NCBI GenBank assembly: GCA_021613535.1
Contig: CP075497.1
Location: forward strand, 13,516,001 to 13,580,000
Source: Adineta vaga
Taxonomy: Eukaryota; Rotifera
Direction of reading: 5' to 3'
DNA length: 64,000 bases
Part shown: positions 35,512 through 47,269 of the stretch, piece after piece
Layout: the number at the start of each line of letters is the position of its first letter
Numbering within the stretch: the stretch's first letter is position 1
Translations under genes and position numbers: made by a program
The notes under the pieces: model-generated
Databases searched by the model: none
Seen by the model: only the letters and a program-made list of their open reading frames with translations
Told to the model about the DNA's origin: nothing

Positions 35512-38500
35512 TATATAGGCTATTCAATAGAGAATTTTAGGCTCTACAGCTTTCCAATGCATCATTTGTTTCCAACTTGCTCGTTAGAAATGATAAAAGT
35601 CCTTTTTTGATGAACGTAAAAATCACATATGTCTTGCAATAGTACAGAATTTTAAAAAATTCAATAAAAGTAAAGGAATCTGAAGAAATTTAACCTTATT
35701 GTGTTTAGATGTTCATGACTATTATTTTGTGCTCTGGTCCTAGTGTATTTATGAGAAAATATGCTGTTTGTTACTTAATCGATTACCCTAAGCTTCGCAT
35801 AAAATAACAGCATTTTATTGAATATGAAGGCAAACGAGTTAAACAAACAAATACTGTATTTTTTCTTCTTCTTTATTTAGAAAACATTCAACATTTTATG
35901 TTGAAGGTAATAAACGTCGAGTTCATTAGAACATCCCAGCTCGATATTCCATCTCTTCTTCTTCAGCCAATTGTGCGTCAAGTCGTTGTTCTTCCTTACG
36001 TTTTCTAATGATTTCTTGTCGTTGAACATTATGTTCGGCTTTTGCAACTCGTTTACTATCTTTTCCTAGAAGAGTATTTAAAAATTCTTCCGTAATAGAT
36101 ATACCATCTTGATCGACCACGATTAAAGAAAATTGTCGCAACTACTGCAGCACCATGAATTGATCGATATCCATGATATTTTGCCTTAGGTAAAATGGAC
36201 CAAAGAACGGAATTAATCGATTCGTTCGCATTTTGGATTGCACCTCGTAGACATCGTTGTAATAGTGACAGATCAATTAATGTGTTTATCATAGGTGTTA
36301 AAATTTCCAAGAAAACCTACAGATTATGAACACACTTTGAAATTAAAAGAAAAACATGTTAGTCTCACTGGATCAAGGCGTTTCGTGTCTTTGACCAAAT
36401 CCGTTCGTTCTTTTAACGGAAGATATTTATCTATTTGATAAGAACACCACGAATCGAGTCCCTTGGGACATAACGAATGTTGCAGTTCACGATCGGATTG
36501 CTTGATATTGTGCATAAAGGAAGCTTGACAATTACGTTGCATAAGTATGACAACATCATCTTCATCCATATCTACAATGAAATCTTAACTTGTAACCGTC
36601 GAAAGTGATCAATGTACCTTTAGCTAATTGACTACTTCGTCGAATTGCCAGACCATAATAATCGGACAGTTTTTGTCATACGACCATTACTACCACCATA
36701 TGGTTTGCCGTCAGATAAACGACGTCGAGTACGAGTTTTACGAACCATCGGTGCACTATTTTCTTTTCCGGGTACTGTTACGATTAAATTATTTTCTTCT
36801 CGTTCATTTTCGAAACCCGTATATCGACTTTTTAATGTTTTTAGTTGACTGGAAATTCTCTTTTTAACGTGATTAATACAGTCTTCTTTTGTAACCACAT
36901 AATACGAATATTGAGTAGATGAAACATCCAATTGAACAGTACTGTTAAGATTAGGCAAGTTTACATTAGTCGAATTCGTAGTTGTTCGATCATTAGCAAT
37001 ATCTGAACGTGTACGATCATCACTTAATAAATTAACATATGTGTGCTTTACAGCTTCATAGGCACTCGAATCAACGTCGCTAATTACATTCGTATAACGA
37101 AGTCCTAAATATCAACATTACAACGAACACATGGTATTTGGTCATAGTACCTTTTTCAAGAGATCGTTCGAAAATTTTTCTTGCGCCTTCCTTTTCCATC
37201 CCGCCCGCAGTATCATCCCATGTTTTGAAACATTTCTTCCGATGATTTGAAAACTTAGGAAAAAATGATCAGTCTTACAAAGGATAAATGCCGATGATCC
37301 TACCCATTTTCTGAATTCAGTTGTTGTCAATGTACGTTGCCTCGTTTCACAAGCTTCACACCATGTACTTAGAGTTTCGAAATCTAAACAGTAACCAGAA
37401 TCAGCATCGATCAAAAAAACAACACCACACATAGAATGATGACCTCGTTTTTTCCAAGTACCATCAAGAGATACAGTCATGTTCAAGATCGTTTTAGAAT
37501 CACATCCTTGACTGAGGCGGATTTTGCCAATTATAGACAGGAAATCGGCATGAGTGAAATCAAACAACTGGTCGTACCTAGATGAAATAATATACGACTA
37601 AATAGAAAAAGTTCGTTAACTCACAGATTATGAACTTATTTATAAAAATTTGACCGATGAAGCATACTCACTCCCAACAGTGACATAACAAATTGAATTC
37701 CATCATGACCAATACCACTTATGGCACTTGCCGTATATAAATGTTGATTAGGTTCTTGTAACTGATTCATAGATTGACCGGGAAAATTTGTTAAATCAGT
37801 AGTTCGCTCACTGATTGAACATTTTAAACCATTTTTGTGAAATAAACCAGAATTCTTTTCTTCGTCAATAATAACCTCAAGTCGACCACCAGGACATATG
37901 TGAGCAGTAGCAATACATTCTTTAAGGTGATTGACATCGAAGATTTGACCCGATCCCTCAGTAATTTCATGACTTGAAGCGCTGTAAATGAACATCCTCA
38001 GTATAATTACTATAAAAATATGTCCAATCTTTCAATAGACAATCGAATTTTCTGAAAACTACGTGAAGTTTGTTTTCCATCAGAAGTTATGGTTTTGTCG
38101 ATGTCATTTGATGGATTCATATTGTTGACCGAATTTTGAGATGTTTTCAGATTAAAACTCGTCGAGCGAGACGTTGATCCCAGAACTCTATCTGACGTAT
38201 GAACAGGCGAAGATTTATCAAGATCTTCATCAGCAAAGCTTTCATCTGATAACATTTTTTATACCAAACCAATTAAGGCATAACGGTTAACGGTCACTTG
38301 TCAAATTTTACGTCAAAATCTCTCGTTTTCTATTCGACGAAATAAATCATCCTATCGTTGATAAAAATTATTCAATTTCTTCCAATAACTTGGGAGGTTA
38401 ACAAAATTTCAATTTTTTGTAGGTTTGTGAAAAAATACGGGCATAAATTGTAACTCATTATAGAGATCACCAGTTCTCGTGATTTTTCCTTTGACCCATC

Positions 38501-38723
38501 TTATCCTGGGCACCAACTCATGAACATCTGAACACAATAAGGTTAAATTTCTTCAGATTCCTTTACTTTTATTGAATTTTTTAAAATTCTGTACTATTGC
38601 AAGACATATGTGATTTTTACGTTCATCAAAAAAGGACTTTTATCATTTCTAACGAGCAAGTTGGAAACAAATGATGCATTGGAAAGCTGTAGAGCCTAAA
38701 ATTCTCTATTGAATAGCCTATAT
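35512..38723 (-). mobile_element. Mutator-like (MULE) DNA transposon with ~205-bp TIRs
   Basis: The sequence inward from ATATAGGCTATTC (35513) to about 35717 is repeated inverted from about 38518 to GAATAGCCTATAT (38723), with very few differences. The 3.2-kb interior codes for one transposase on minus. Both ends abut T/A runs, so exact termini and the target duplication cannot be fixed by eye. The near identity of the TIRs suggests recent activity. Confidence 0.85.
35926..38255 (-). CDS. Mutator-like transposase (multi-exon)
   Basis: DDE transposase of the Mutator-like superfamily. Exons from the ATG at 38255: N-terminal Ser/Asp-rich part; ASSHEITEGSGQIFDVN to about 37665; catalytic start MTVSLDGTWKKRGHHS near 37480; LTTTEFRKW, a 49-bp intron, then NHRKKCFKTWDDTAGGME and KIFERSLEK; another intron, then GLRYTNVISDVDSSAYEAV and DCINHVKKR; then LCPKGLDSWCSY, and finally QNANESINSVLWSILPK. 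The tail 35926-36110 is helical and charged. The short introns are in phase. One apparent single-base frameshift lies near 36110-36121, just before GISITEEFLNTLLG, so full activity is doubtful unless this is an assembly error. Confidence 0.78.
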
Positions 38724-39095
38724 TTAAAAAAAATTTGAATGGATTATAGTCCTTAAAACACGACTGAAAGTGGTTGGAACATGAAAAAACGTAAAATTTG
38801 AGCGATATTTCACTATTAACTATTATAAAAATATTCTGTTAAGATCTTAATTCTATATGAAATTGATAGAGAAAACGGATTCTGCATCTTTTGATATAAA
38901 AATAGTTATATTTCTCTTTTATTTTGTAATCACAATTTAGAAAATACAGAGAGTAGGTTTAGTCCAAATTTTGACTAAAATTTTGACCTTTGTCGACATT
39001 TTTCACCCTACTCGATACATAACAAATAGGCCCAAAATTCTCAGAGTATATGCAAAAAAATATGCTCTATCTAATGAACACATAAAAAGGGGCAC
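38724..39095. other. Spacer between MULE and Helentron fragment
   Basis: AT-rich, with no gene. Contains TTTTGACTAAAATTTTGACC-like short repeats near 38970 and a GGGTCGCGACCC palindrome at its right end (39101-39112). Confidence 0.45.
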
Positions 39096-39905
39096 TTGAA
39101 GGGTCGCGACCCCCTTCTTAATGAGTCATCTGACATGATGGAAATTGAAGAAAACTCTTCTTCAGAGAACTTTGAAATCGTTGATTCCAATTCAAGGAAA
39201 ATTCTTGATCGTTTTCTTTTTACATTTGGTTTTGATAATGTCATCGACACTAATCAAATTTCAAGTCAAGCTCGAATAATCAAAGATTTAATTGAAAAAG
39301 CACCGTTTATAACTATGCAAAATAAAGATAAATCTGTGCGGTTAGAAACACGAGCAGAATATCCCGTTCAAACATTTAATTCAGTTTATGCCCGAACACG
39401 TACGACTGCAGATGGAAACTGTTTATATAGTTCTCTTTCGATATTGAATGTTGGATCTGAGAAACTAACACATTCAATGAGATTGCTGGCACTTAATGCA
39501 ATGATCAATAATATGGATTATTTCGGAACACTTTGTACTATAATAGGATATACACTTGAAGAGCAGTTGGAAAACACTGCTACGCATACAATATGGGGAG
39601 GAGAAGTGCAAATTCAAGCTTTATCTGTAGCACTATCTCATCCTATATATTCTTATGTAAAGTTTAACAATGATCCAAACAGAATAGGTTATATTCCATC
39701 AAATATCAGTTTACAGGAATTAATCGATCGATTTAATAAGCAAACAGCAGGTGGTCATTTAATATATCTTGGATATGAATCAGACAGAAACAAAATAGGA
39801 CTTTGTGTTTATTACACCGGTACACATTATGATGCTCTTTTGCCTTTTCAACATAATCCTCCTCAGCTTGTACCGCATTTTGACCTAATAAACATGACTT
39901 TATAA
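39096..39905 (+). CDS. OTU-domain cysteine protease, Helentron 3' fragment
   Basis: 269 codons, open throughout. The OTU domain has the DGNC motif (Cys109) and the distal GTHYD with His244, both consistent with catalysis of deubiquitinase-like cleavage. It is homologous over its length, including the acidic MMEIEENSSSE leader and about 50 bp past the stop, to the C-terminal part of the Helentron polyprotein at 61020-61770. It is therefore a 3' fragment of such an element that starts within the endonuclease-OTU linker. The homology begins near 39118; the first seven codons derive from flanking DNA. Unlike the right-hand copy, its catalytic Cys and reading frame are intact. Whether it is expressed is unknown. 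Confidence 0.75.
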   Translation: MKGRDPLLNESSDMMEIEENSSSENFEIVDSNSRKILDRFLFTFGFDNVIDTNQISSQARIIKDLIEKAPFITMQNKDKSVRLETRAEYPVQTFNSVYARTRTTADGNCLYSSLSILNVGSEKLTHSMRLLALNAMINNMDYFGTLCTIIGYTLEEQLENTATHTIWGGEVQIQALSVALSHPIYSYVKFNNDPNRIGYIPSNISLQELIDRFNKQTAGGHLIYLGYESDRNKIGLCVYYTGTHYDALLPFQHNPPQLVPHFDLINMTL

Positions 39906-41362
39906 CATAGAAATACTTTCATTAAAGATATGGAAAGCCGGTGAAAACAAATTTCCCGTTGATGCAATCAATATATGAATTAGGTTTCTTTTATGTCGTA
40001 GTTTATGAAAAGTTTCAGAATAAACTTCTTTCGCCAGTATATATATACAATTTTTTTTGCTTAATTTTGTACGAAGCAATGAAACTAAAATGATAAATTA
40101 ATCTATTCGCAGTTATATTCATGAACGATACAACTGTAAATCATATAAAAAACGGTTCTATATCACGTTGTTCTAATGATGCATGTTAATTAATCTACAC
40201 GTCTGTTAATAAATCTGGCATGTCAAGCAATTCAAATAAATTGAGAATATCTTCTTGATGCTAATGAAAGCACAGAAATCAGAAAAATTATATTGTCGAA
40301 TAACTTCGACGATTATAAGAGATGAAAGGCTATCAAAACAGAATCATAAAGAATATATAATAAGTCATTTCAAGATATTCCGAGTTGTTTAACTACATAA
40401 AATATATTTAATGTCAATGGTTCAGTCGAGGGTTAAGCGAGTCACTCTTGACGAGCGTTATTTATCTTGTAATCATACTTTTTTAAACTTCTGTCATTAT
40501 ATTTGTATTATTATTTCAGTACATCAAAAGATCTTTATAAAAAATGAGACTTGAATGAAAAAATAGAAACTTTGTTCTACTAATTGCGACGAGACACCAA
40601 TGAGATTGCCATTTTTATCTGAATCTTCATATAGAAATGCGATAATAATATTTCTATCGTGATATATTATTTTTTTATTCTATACATCAGATGAAATTCA
40701 TTTAAGGTCTTGTATCTTAATTTTGTATTATTAAGAACGATGGATAGGTAATGATTTTATCGATTTTGTCTGTTCGAATGAACGCATATATAATTTTATT
40801 CTGTGAAAATATCTGATGACGTTCATTCTCTTAATTCATAAACTTTTTTCTTACAGAACTTCTTATTTTGTCCTTTAACTGCTATCGGTCGCAAACAAAC
40901 TACTATCAGTATGAATCTTTTTAGATAGTTTGTTTTTAGCAAAAGTTTTAATTATTCTTGAATTTATTATTAATGATTTTATTAAAAGCTTATTATACAC
41001 TTATTTTACTGGTAGATTTGACTAAGATGACATACTTTTCAGGAACGAGTCGATAAAGAACTTTTAGACGTGGTAAGAAAAGTTTTGTCTGTATTTATAA
41101 ACAGCTTTGGACATATTCTTTGCTAATTTCAAAATTTTTCCAGATGTAAAAATTGCCACCAATTACTTTATGGTAGTCCGTTTTAGATTTTTGAAAAAAA
41201 TTTTCTCAAATTGTAAGTATTTAGAAAATGTATTTAATGCAGACGATGTCGCTCATCTGTTTTACTCATTACTTATATGGAAAGTCCTCACTCACTGTTC
41301 AGTAGTTTTTGTTAGTCATCACGAATATTATGTTTGATATAAGTGTCGATCACACTTACATA
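39906..41362. other. AT-rich DNA, no gene seen
   Basis: The first ~50 bp are shared with the Helentron copy at 60910-61000. The rest shows no coding sequence with family resemblance, only short frames. Confidence 0.5.
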
Positions 41363-41731
41363 CAGTGGTAGCGCGAAGGGATCAGAGCAGAGGGAGATTT
41401 CAAAATTTCGAGACTTGATAAAAAAAATTTTTGTTTCATCTCAAACTACCACTTCATAAGGTTTGGCTCCGCATTTTTCCCGAAAAAACAAAGTTGAAGA
41501 GCAAAAAAAGGTTTTTTCTCGACTTCTAATGCCTCCGATCGCCTACCATTTAAATAAATTTCGTTCTTGCCCACATTCATCGGACCTCAACTGATATTTC
41601 TCTCCAAAATCAGAGAAACATCGGTCACCAAACTTTTCAAACATTGGAAGAAAATCAAGACAAATTTGAGATAAAGCGTGGTAAACTTGGGAGTCAAAGC
41701 AGAGATCCCTCCCCCGGTCGCGCCGCGGCTG
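41363..41731. mobile_element. Small TIR element with CATA target duplication
   Basis: Ends CAGTGGTAGCGCGA (left) and, inverted, CAGCCGCGGCGCGA (right), both followed inward by an AGGGATC-like stretch. CATA flanks both sides (41359-41362 and 41732-41735). It is 369 bp, more GC-rich at the ends than the surroundings, and non-coding. The superfamily is not assigned. Confidence 0.55.
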
Positions 41732-42264
41732 CATACAGACACCAGATTGGCTATTTATCATAATCATTGAATCTACTGTATGCGATGACGAAATTGTCAG
41801 TTTTAAAAACCAGATTCAATATGACACTTTGATGATGCTGTTAATAAAAAAAAGAATTTTACATTATTAACGCTTGATTCTTCCATACAGGCAATTTTCT
41901 TCTATAATAACAGTTGAGTTAGTTTCAATGGATTTAAAATTAGAAGAAAATTTAATGAACGAACGATCAAAAGGTATAAACGATAAGGAAATCAGGCGTT
42001 CATATTAAAAATAATCTAATGAATATAACATTTAAAATATATTCTCCGAAAAGTGTTTTCTCTCCTATCAAGATATGCTCAAGTATACAATATGAGAAAA
42101 GCATTTGAGTGACATCCCTACTGTCTGGAAAAAGAAAAAGAAGAAATAGCTTTCATTTATTATCCTGATTATTCAAAGTTGCATAGTTTGTTGAAGAAGA
42201 ATGAGTTGTAGTTCTGTGTATCATCGGATATTTTTCTTCAAGAGTCAGTCACTCCATACATTCC
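41732..42264. other. Spacer upstream of receptor gene, no gene seen
   Basis: AT-rich. May hold the receptor promoter and 5' UTR, but no element is convincing. Confidence 0.45.
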
Positions 42265-43308
42265 ATGTGCTATGCTCTAATCAATAGATTTACTATCAGT
42301 CAATGCACTGAGTTAGTTTGTTTGTTTTCTTTTTTCATTCTAGTTTTTAGATTATCCTTGATTACAATGGTAGTTGCATATTTCATTCGTTTTTGGCTTC
42401 TTCTTATACCACTAATTCCATCTATTATAGTTTCCATCTTTAATCTTTATCATCTTCTTAGAAGTCGAACACTTCGCACAGCTCTTAACAATCATGTTAT
42501 TATTCTTCTGTTAATCTGTGGACTTTTCGCGGAACTTACTACTATTGTGTTATTAGTTCATTTATATCGCACTGGTACTGCTCTATCATCGACACGTGAA
42601 TTTTGTCTAGCATGGTGTTTGGTTAATTTATTTGGTGTTATATCCGTTAGCCTTCTAATGGCTTGGGCATCGATTGAACGACATATTCTCATTTTTTATT
42701 CGAGATGGTTTGCAACAAAAACTAAAGTTCTTTTCTTTCATTTTCTCCCTTTGGCAATATGTATTTTGTGGCCAGTAGCATTTTATCTTGTCTTTTACTT
42801 AACAGTACCTTGCAATTCTCCTCTCGATTACACTGCATCTGTATGTGCCCTATACGTGTGTCTTTTTCTTAGTCCAAAGATAAGTTTATTTGATAGTATT
42901 GCTCATTATATTATGCCGACATTTATTGTTGTATTATTTAGTATTGCTCTGTTGATACGTGTTTTGTATCAGAAATATCGTATGCGTCAAAGAATTGAAT
43001 GGAGAAATTACAGGAAAATGGCAGTGCAATTGTTACCGATATCTGCTCTGTATCTTCTGATATCATTTCCACCAATGATTTTGTATACTGCATATTCAGC
43101 TGGTCTACCACCTTATGTTGCTGCTGATTATTTTCTTGATGGTTCCTTCTTTTTTTATTGGGTCATAATCTTTACTCCATTTGCGAGTGTTCTCTCATTA
43201 CCTGAATTGAAAGTAAAATGTAAAAATACCTTCCTATTTTGGCAACGTAATCGAGTTGTTCGTACACAAGTTTTGCCCATGAATCGTCTACAAGCTGGTC
43301 AAACCTAA
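42265..43308 (+). CDS. Rhodopsin-type seven-transmembrane receptor
   Basis: 347 residues if read from 42265. An internal Met at 42367 gives a more usual N-terminus and follows a TTTTTTCATTCTAG acceptor-like run, so the first 34 codons may be intron or 5' UTR. Seven hydrophobic segments are visible, with SIERHILIF at the end of TM3 in place of DRY, and TPFASVLSLPEL near the end of TM7 in place of NPxxY. A TM3 Cys (REFCLAWC) and an extracellular-loop Cys (TVPCNSPL) can form the usual disulphide. The tail is short and basic. Such receptors signal through G proteins; the ligand is unknown. It is likely one member of a large rotifer family. Confidence 0.82.
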   Translation: MCYALINRFTISQCTELVCLFSFFILVFRLSLITMVVAYFIRFWLLLIPLIPSIIVSIFNLYHLLRSRTLRTALNNHVIILLLICGLFAELTTIVLLVHLYRTGTALSSTREFCLAWCLVNLFGVISVSLLMAWASIERHILIFYSRWFATKTKVLFFHFLPLAICILWPVAFYLVFYLTVPCNSPLDYTASVCALYVCLFLSPKISLFDSIAHYIMPTFIVVLFSIALLIRVLYQKYRMRQRIEWRNYRKMAVQLLPISALYLLISFPPMILYTAYSAGLPPYVAADYFLDGSFFFYWVIIFTPFASVLSLPELKVKCKNTFLFWQRNRVVRTQVLPMNRLQAGQT

Positions 43309-43797
43309 AACAACGCATTAATTATTTTTCATTGAACATGAAAAGAAATGATCAGTAAAGAATCAAACAAGCCTTAGCAAAGATCAATGTTGTATACTGT
43401 AATGTCACTGTGTTATTAGAAATATCGGTGTTGTAAGCTTTTTATATTGTCTTATCTGCTGTTGTTCTGTCAATAAATTGTTCTTCATGTATCTTCAATG
43501 ATGACTTATATAGAAGAAGAACAAGAGTTTAGAAAAAAATTTAGTTAAACGAGCTTTTGATCTAATGTTTGGATAAATATTTAATAAGCATATCAATGCG
43601 AAATTCGATTGCTTATAATTATCGTTGACAAACAATCTATTATCTTTATAATCACGTCCTGGAGAATAATGGTTAAATTCTTGTATTCAAAATCCATGAT
43701 TCCTTAGTAAAATGCATATATTGAGCATCTTTGAATTATTTTCCACAAGAAGGTAGTGTACTTGAATATTCCAATTCATAGTAAATAATATAGATAA
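43309..43797. other. 3' flank of receptor gene, no gene seen
   Basis: Contains an AATAAA near 43471-43476. No further coding sequence is supported. Confidence 0.45.
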
Positions 43798-44085
43798 TTA
43801 TGCTACACTTTGCACTTTGTTATTACTTTCGTGCCAGACATTTTTAACCGATTCATTCATAGCTGCGATATTACCAGCAACAGGATTACTTTCACCGTGA
43901 AAATTCAACATAAAAATAAATGTAACCGATATTTTAGTAGTGTTAGATATTACCAGCATTTGAATGTATATTTGTGAATGAGAATAAATTTTAAATGGCA
44001 GCTTCATTGTCTTCATTCTATTCACAAGAAGGAGTTTTCTTGCCTTTTCGAGTTGTGCTTCTATCAGTACCTCACGCCAATCAAA
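43798..44085 (-). pseudogene. Possible gene fragment ending at hairpin E
   Basis: On minus a coding-like stretch (FDWREVLIEAQLEKARKLLL, NRMKTMKLPFKIYSHSQIY) starts immediately downstream of the telomere-like arm and runs to a stop near 43798. No family recognised. The start seems removed, and the frame upstream is made of telomere-like repeat. Confidence 0.3.
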
Positions 44086-44088
44086 CAT

Positions 44089-44143
44089 TGAGGGGGTGGT
44101 TGTGGATACGTAAAGAGAAGATGGATCTACACCCACACCCACG
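44089..44143. repeat. Telomere-like G-arm/C-arm hairpin E
   Basis: G arm GAGGGGGTGGTTGTGGATAC at 44089-44108, a ~20-nt core, then C arm CTACACCCACACCCACG to 44143. GTGGATACGT at the core edge resembles GTGGATATACGT in hairpin A. Confidence 0.7.
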
Positions 44144-44205
44144 TAGTTTCTACTCAGAACAATGAACAAAATACAGAATATTAGTTCTCTATCATATAAT
44201 AACAA

Positions 44206-44752
44206 ATAACGATTATGTATTTCAATAAGTTGTGAAAATAAATAATTTTTATTCTATATGTCACATTGTCGTCTTCGTCTCAATTTTTCTTAGTGTAATT
44301 CAACTTTCTTTAGTAGAAAGAAGTGACAGTTTATTTTTTAGAAATGTGTTTACAATGTTATGAAATGTAGACAATAATGACGACATTAATTCTAAAATAA
44401 TTTTATATCACATTGATAGCTGAAGATGATGAGCATGTGATTAGAGGAAAGAATATACCCTTATATTCACATTCTCAAGTTACTGATCATTTCAATTATT
44501 ATATCAATCACTTTTAAAAATAACAGACGAATATATTTCGTATAAAGTGATTTAATAGAAATTATTTCTAATATTATAGAAAATCCATATAGAATTATAC
44601 GCATAATCAGGAGTAGAACATTAATGTGAAAATCGAACAGTTCTATTTAAATGTTTTTTGTAATGAAAGAAGTTTTTCAAGCGTTACTTTAAAAACCGAT
44701 CATGCCGCTTGTTGATTAAATTTATCCACAATATCAAGTATATTAACATTTT
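44206..44752. other. AT-rich spacer, no gene seen
   Basis: Only short spurious frames. Confidence 0.45.
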
Positions 44753-44754
44753 CT

Positions 44755-45330
44755 ATAATGCTTGTATTTCTTTCCATATACAATGAGCAGTATATTGTAT
44801 AACATTTCTTAAACGTTTACATTCATTTTCGGCGATAAAATTTCTTATATTTCTTATATCTTCTGAATACCGATAATCTTCACGCATATTTGCAAATGAT
44901 TCACAAAAAAGAGTCGTTGTTAACAATTCATATTGCGATGGATAATAGTAACGAATAAAATCTCGACTTTCTTTCAAAAAAAGTCCTCTCAATTCTGCAT
45001 GAGTAGCAAATAGTGGATTAAGTTTAATCGGATATTTTTCACTAATTTATGCAACTTTTTCATTAATCACTTTCGGTCTTCTTCCTCAGAAATGCCAATG
45101 AATACTATTATAATCTGAAACATGTGGATCAAAACTATAACGTTCTTGTTCACCGTTTAATGATACCATATAGAATGTTTATACCAACTATGTAACGTTG
45201 AAAATCTTGTAATATCTTTATCAGGTGTATGACGACTGTATGATACATATTGTTTCACTCATTTTCGAAGACGAATATTACAATCAAAAAGAGACTGAAA
45301 AGTTTCTGCTGGTTTCAAATAACTAAAAAT
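44755..45330 (-). pseudogene. Unrecognised gene relic with internal stops
   Basis: One minus frame reads NGEQERYSFDPHVSDYNSIH, HWHF then a stop, KVINEKVA then a stop, NPLFATHAELRGLFLKES, and continues cleanly to WKEIQAL at 44755. Upstream pieces in other frames (YVSYSRHTPDKDITRFSTLH) extend it to about 45330. Composition is coding-like but two stops and frame changes break it. No family named. Confidence 0.5.
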
Positions 45331-46199
45331 ATCAACAATTAATTCATTCGATAAACACTCAAATGTTGAAATGTTTGACAAGATATTGTAATATTTTTAT
45401 ATAGAAAATCTGATCTTTTCTTGTGCAAGAAATATGAGTCATGTATATTAACTAAGTTTTATGAATCATTTCATTTCACTCATATCAGAAAAAATAGAAT
45501 TGAAGTTATATCGATTAAATTTCTCTCTCCTTCTTCAATAATAAACATGAAGAAAGATATAGAATGAAGCAGATTCAGCTGACTGAAATACTAAAGATTG
45601 CATTCATATTTTTTCTTTATTCTGTTCTTTTTTCATGTATTTTGTGAAAATAAAAAATACTACCTTTACTCTTCTTTGAACGTTGTTTTTATTGTAAATG
45701 TAAATTCTTTTTTTCTTTTTCACATTTTCATTATCGCTCAACAAATAACGAATCTCTAAATTGACAATGCATGCATATGAGAATACTTTATGATGTTAGC
45801 AGAAATAATCAATATAATTCTTAGTCATTCTACTATATTAGTCTTGATTAGACGTATTTTTAATGAATTTAATGGATATGACTAATGATCATTCTGACAC
45901 AAAGAATGTTTTTAGTATCAATAGAAGATGTTATTCATCCGATAAACGAAAAAATATGAATATAATGATACTTCACATGATGACGAGTGTCGATGAGATT
46001 TAAAAAAAGACAGCCACACTCACTCCTAAAATAACTATCTACCTTTTTACATAGCTCATAACGATGAAATCATCTAATACACTGGAAAAAACCAATGACA
46101 GAGATAAAAAACAATGAAGACAAGTAAATACAAGTGTAACAGAACATAAATATCATTAACGACATAAATTTATTTCATTCATACAATTGGCCTCCGCAG
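45331..46199. other. AT-rich spacer, no gene seen
   Basis: No coding sequence with codon structure. Microsatellite-like T and A runs only. Confidence 0.45.
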
Positions 46200-46692
46200 A
46201 AATAACGTGTCTGTCGTGAAGAATATCACGCAGGATGAACTTCGACATATATGTCAATTACGTCGTCCTTTCCCTTCTGAATGGTCATCACCACATAAAG
46301 AGTATCAATCAGTCTATCAACGTTCATGTCTCCTTGGTCATACGGAGATCGTATACAATGTATATTAAATGCTCGCATTATTAAAGTGGATCAAAAAGTT
46401 AGCGATGGAGATTCGAGATCAACTATGCGTGGAGCATTTCTTTTTGTCTGTCAATCACGCTCAGTGTCAACAATTTTAGCTTTACTCACCGCAGATGCAC
46501 CGATCGATAAGCTAGGTTCATATAATCTTGACTATTTCTATTCTTTTATGCCTGATATTCCGCAAAGTCGTTTATTAATGGACTTTAGATGTATACCCAC
46601 TTGGGAAAATCTCTATCCGATTCACTTGGCTATTGTTGATAATAGCATTGAACTCGTTCAGAAATTGATCACATTCAATACAAACAAGTTAT
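46200..46692 (+). pseudogene. Ankyrin-repeat gene fragment, frameshifted
   Basis: First piece: ITQDELRHICQLRRPFPSEW, then SCLLGHTEIV, broken near 46355. Second piece from 46352: CILNARIIK, then NLYPIHLAIVDNSIELVQKL, ending at the stop 46692. GHTEIV..IL and YPIHLAIVDNSIELVQKL are ankyrin-repeat helices. One frameshift separates them and the flanks are missing. Confidence 0.5.
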
Positions 46693-47260
46693 AATGTTGA
46701 CCTGCTTGATATTCGCCTTAGAAATTTTTTCTGAACGATTACAAAGGTACTATCTACTTCTGTCAATGAATACTATGATGATGATGCATAGTTAAAAGTA
46801 TACTAAATAATATTTAGTAATTTTATTATTGAGCGTTTAAAATTTTATAAGGGCAAAAAAAATCAAGTTTTCAACACTTCACACAAATTGAAAAAGGACA
46901 AAGAAAAGGTAGAGCGATCTCATTTAAATAAAGATCTTATAATTGACCTCTTTCACGATTCAGAGTGCAATAAATATCGTATAGTGAAATAGTATAAATA
47001 CTGATAGATCATACGAAATTTAGAGCATAGATATCTTTATTTATCTGAACCCATATTATATTACTCTCACCATCAGCTCACTTAATTTAAACAACTTCAT
47101 CATATGATGAAAGTAGATGAAGATTAGTGAGATCTGAGATGACTTTTCTTAAATATTACGTGATAATATAATAAAAACAAATGAGAGTTCGAATAGAGAT
47201 CACTAGATTGCCTTTTTGTTTCCTTTTCGAAATTAGGACTAATCAAGCAAAAAGCGCGAA
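46693..47260. other. AT-rich spacer, no gene seen
   Basis: No supported feature. Confidence 0.45.
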
Positions 47261-47269
47261 CTACCCATG

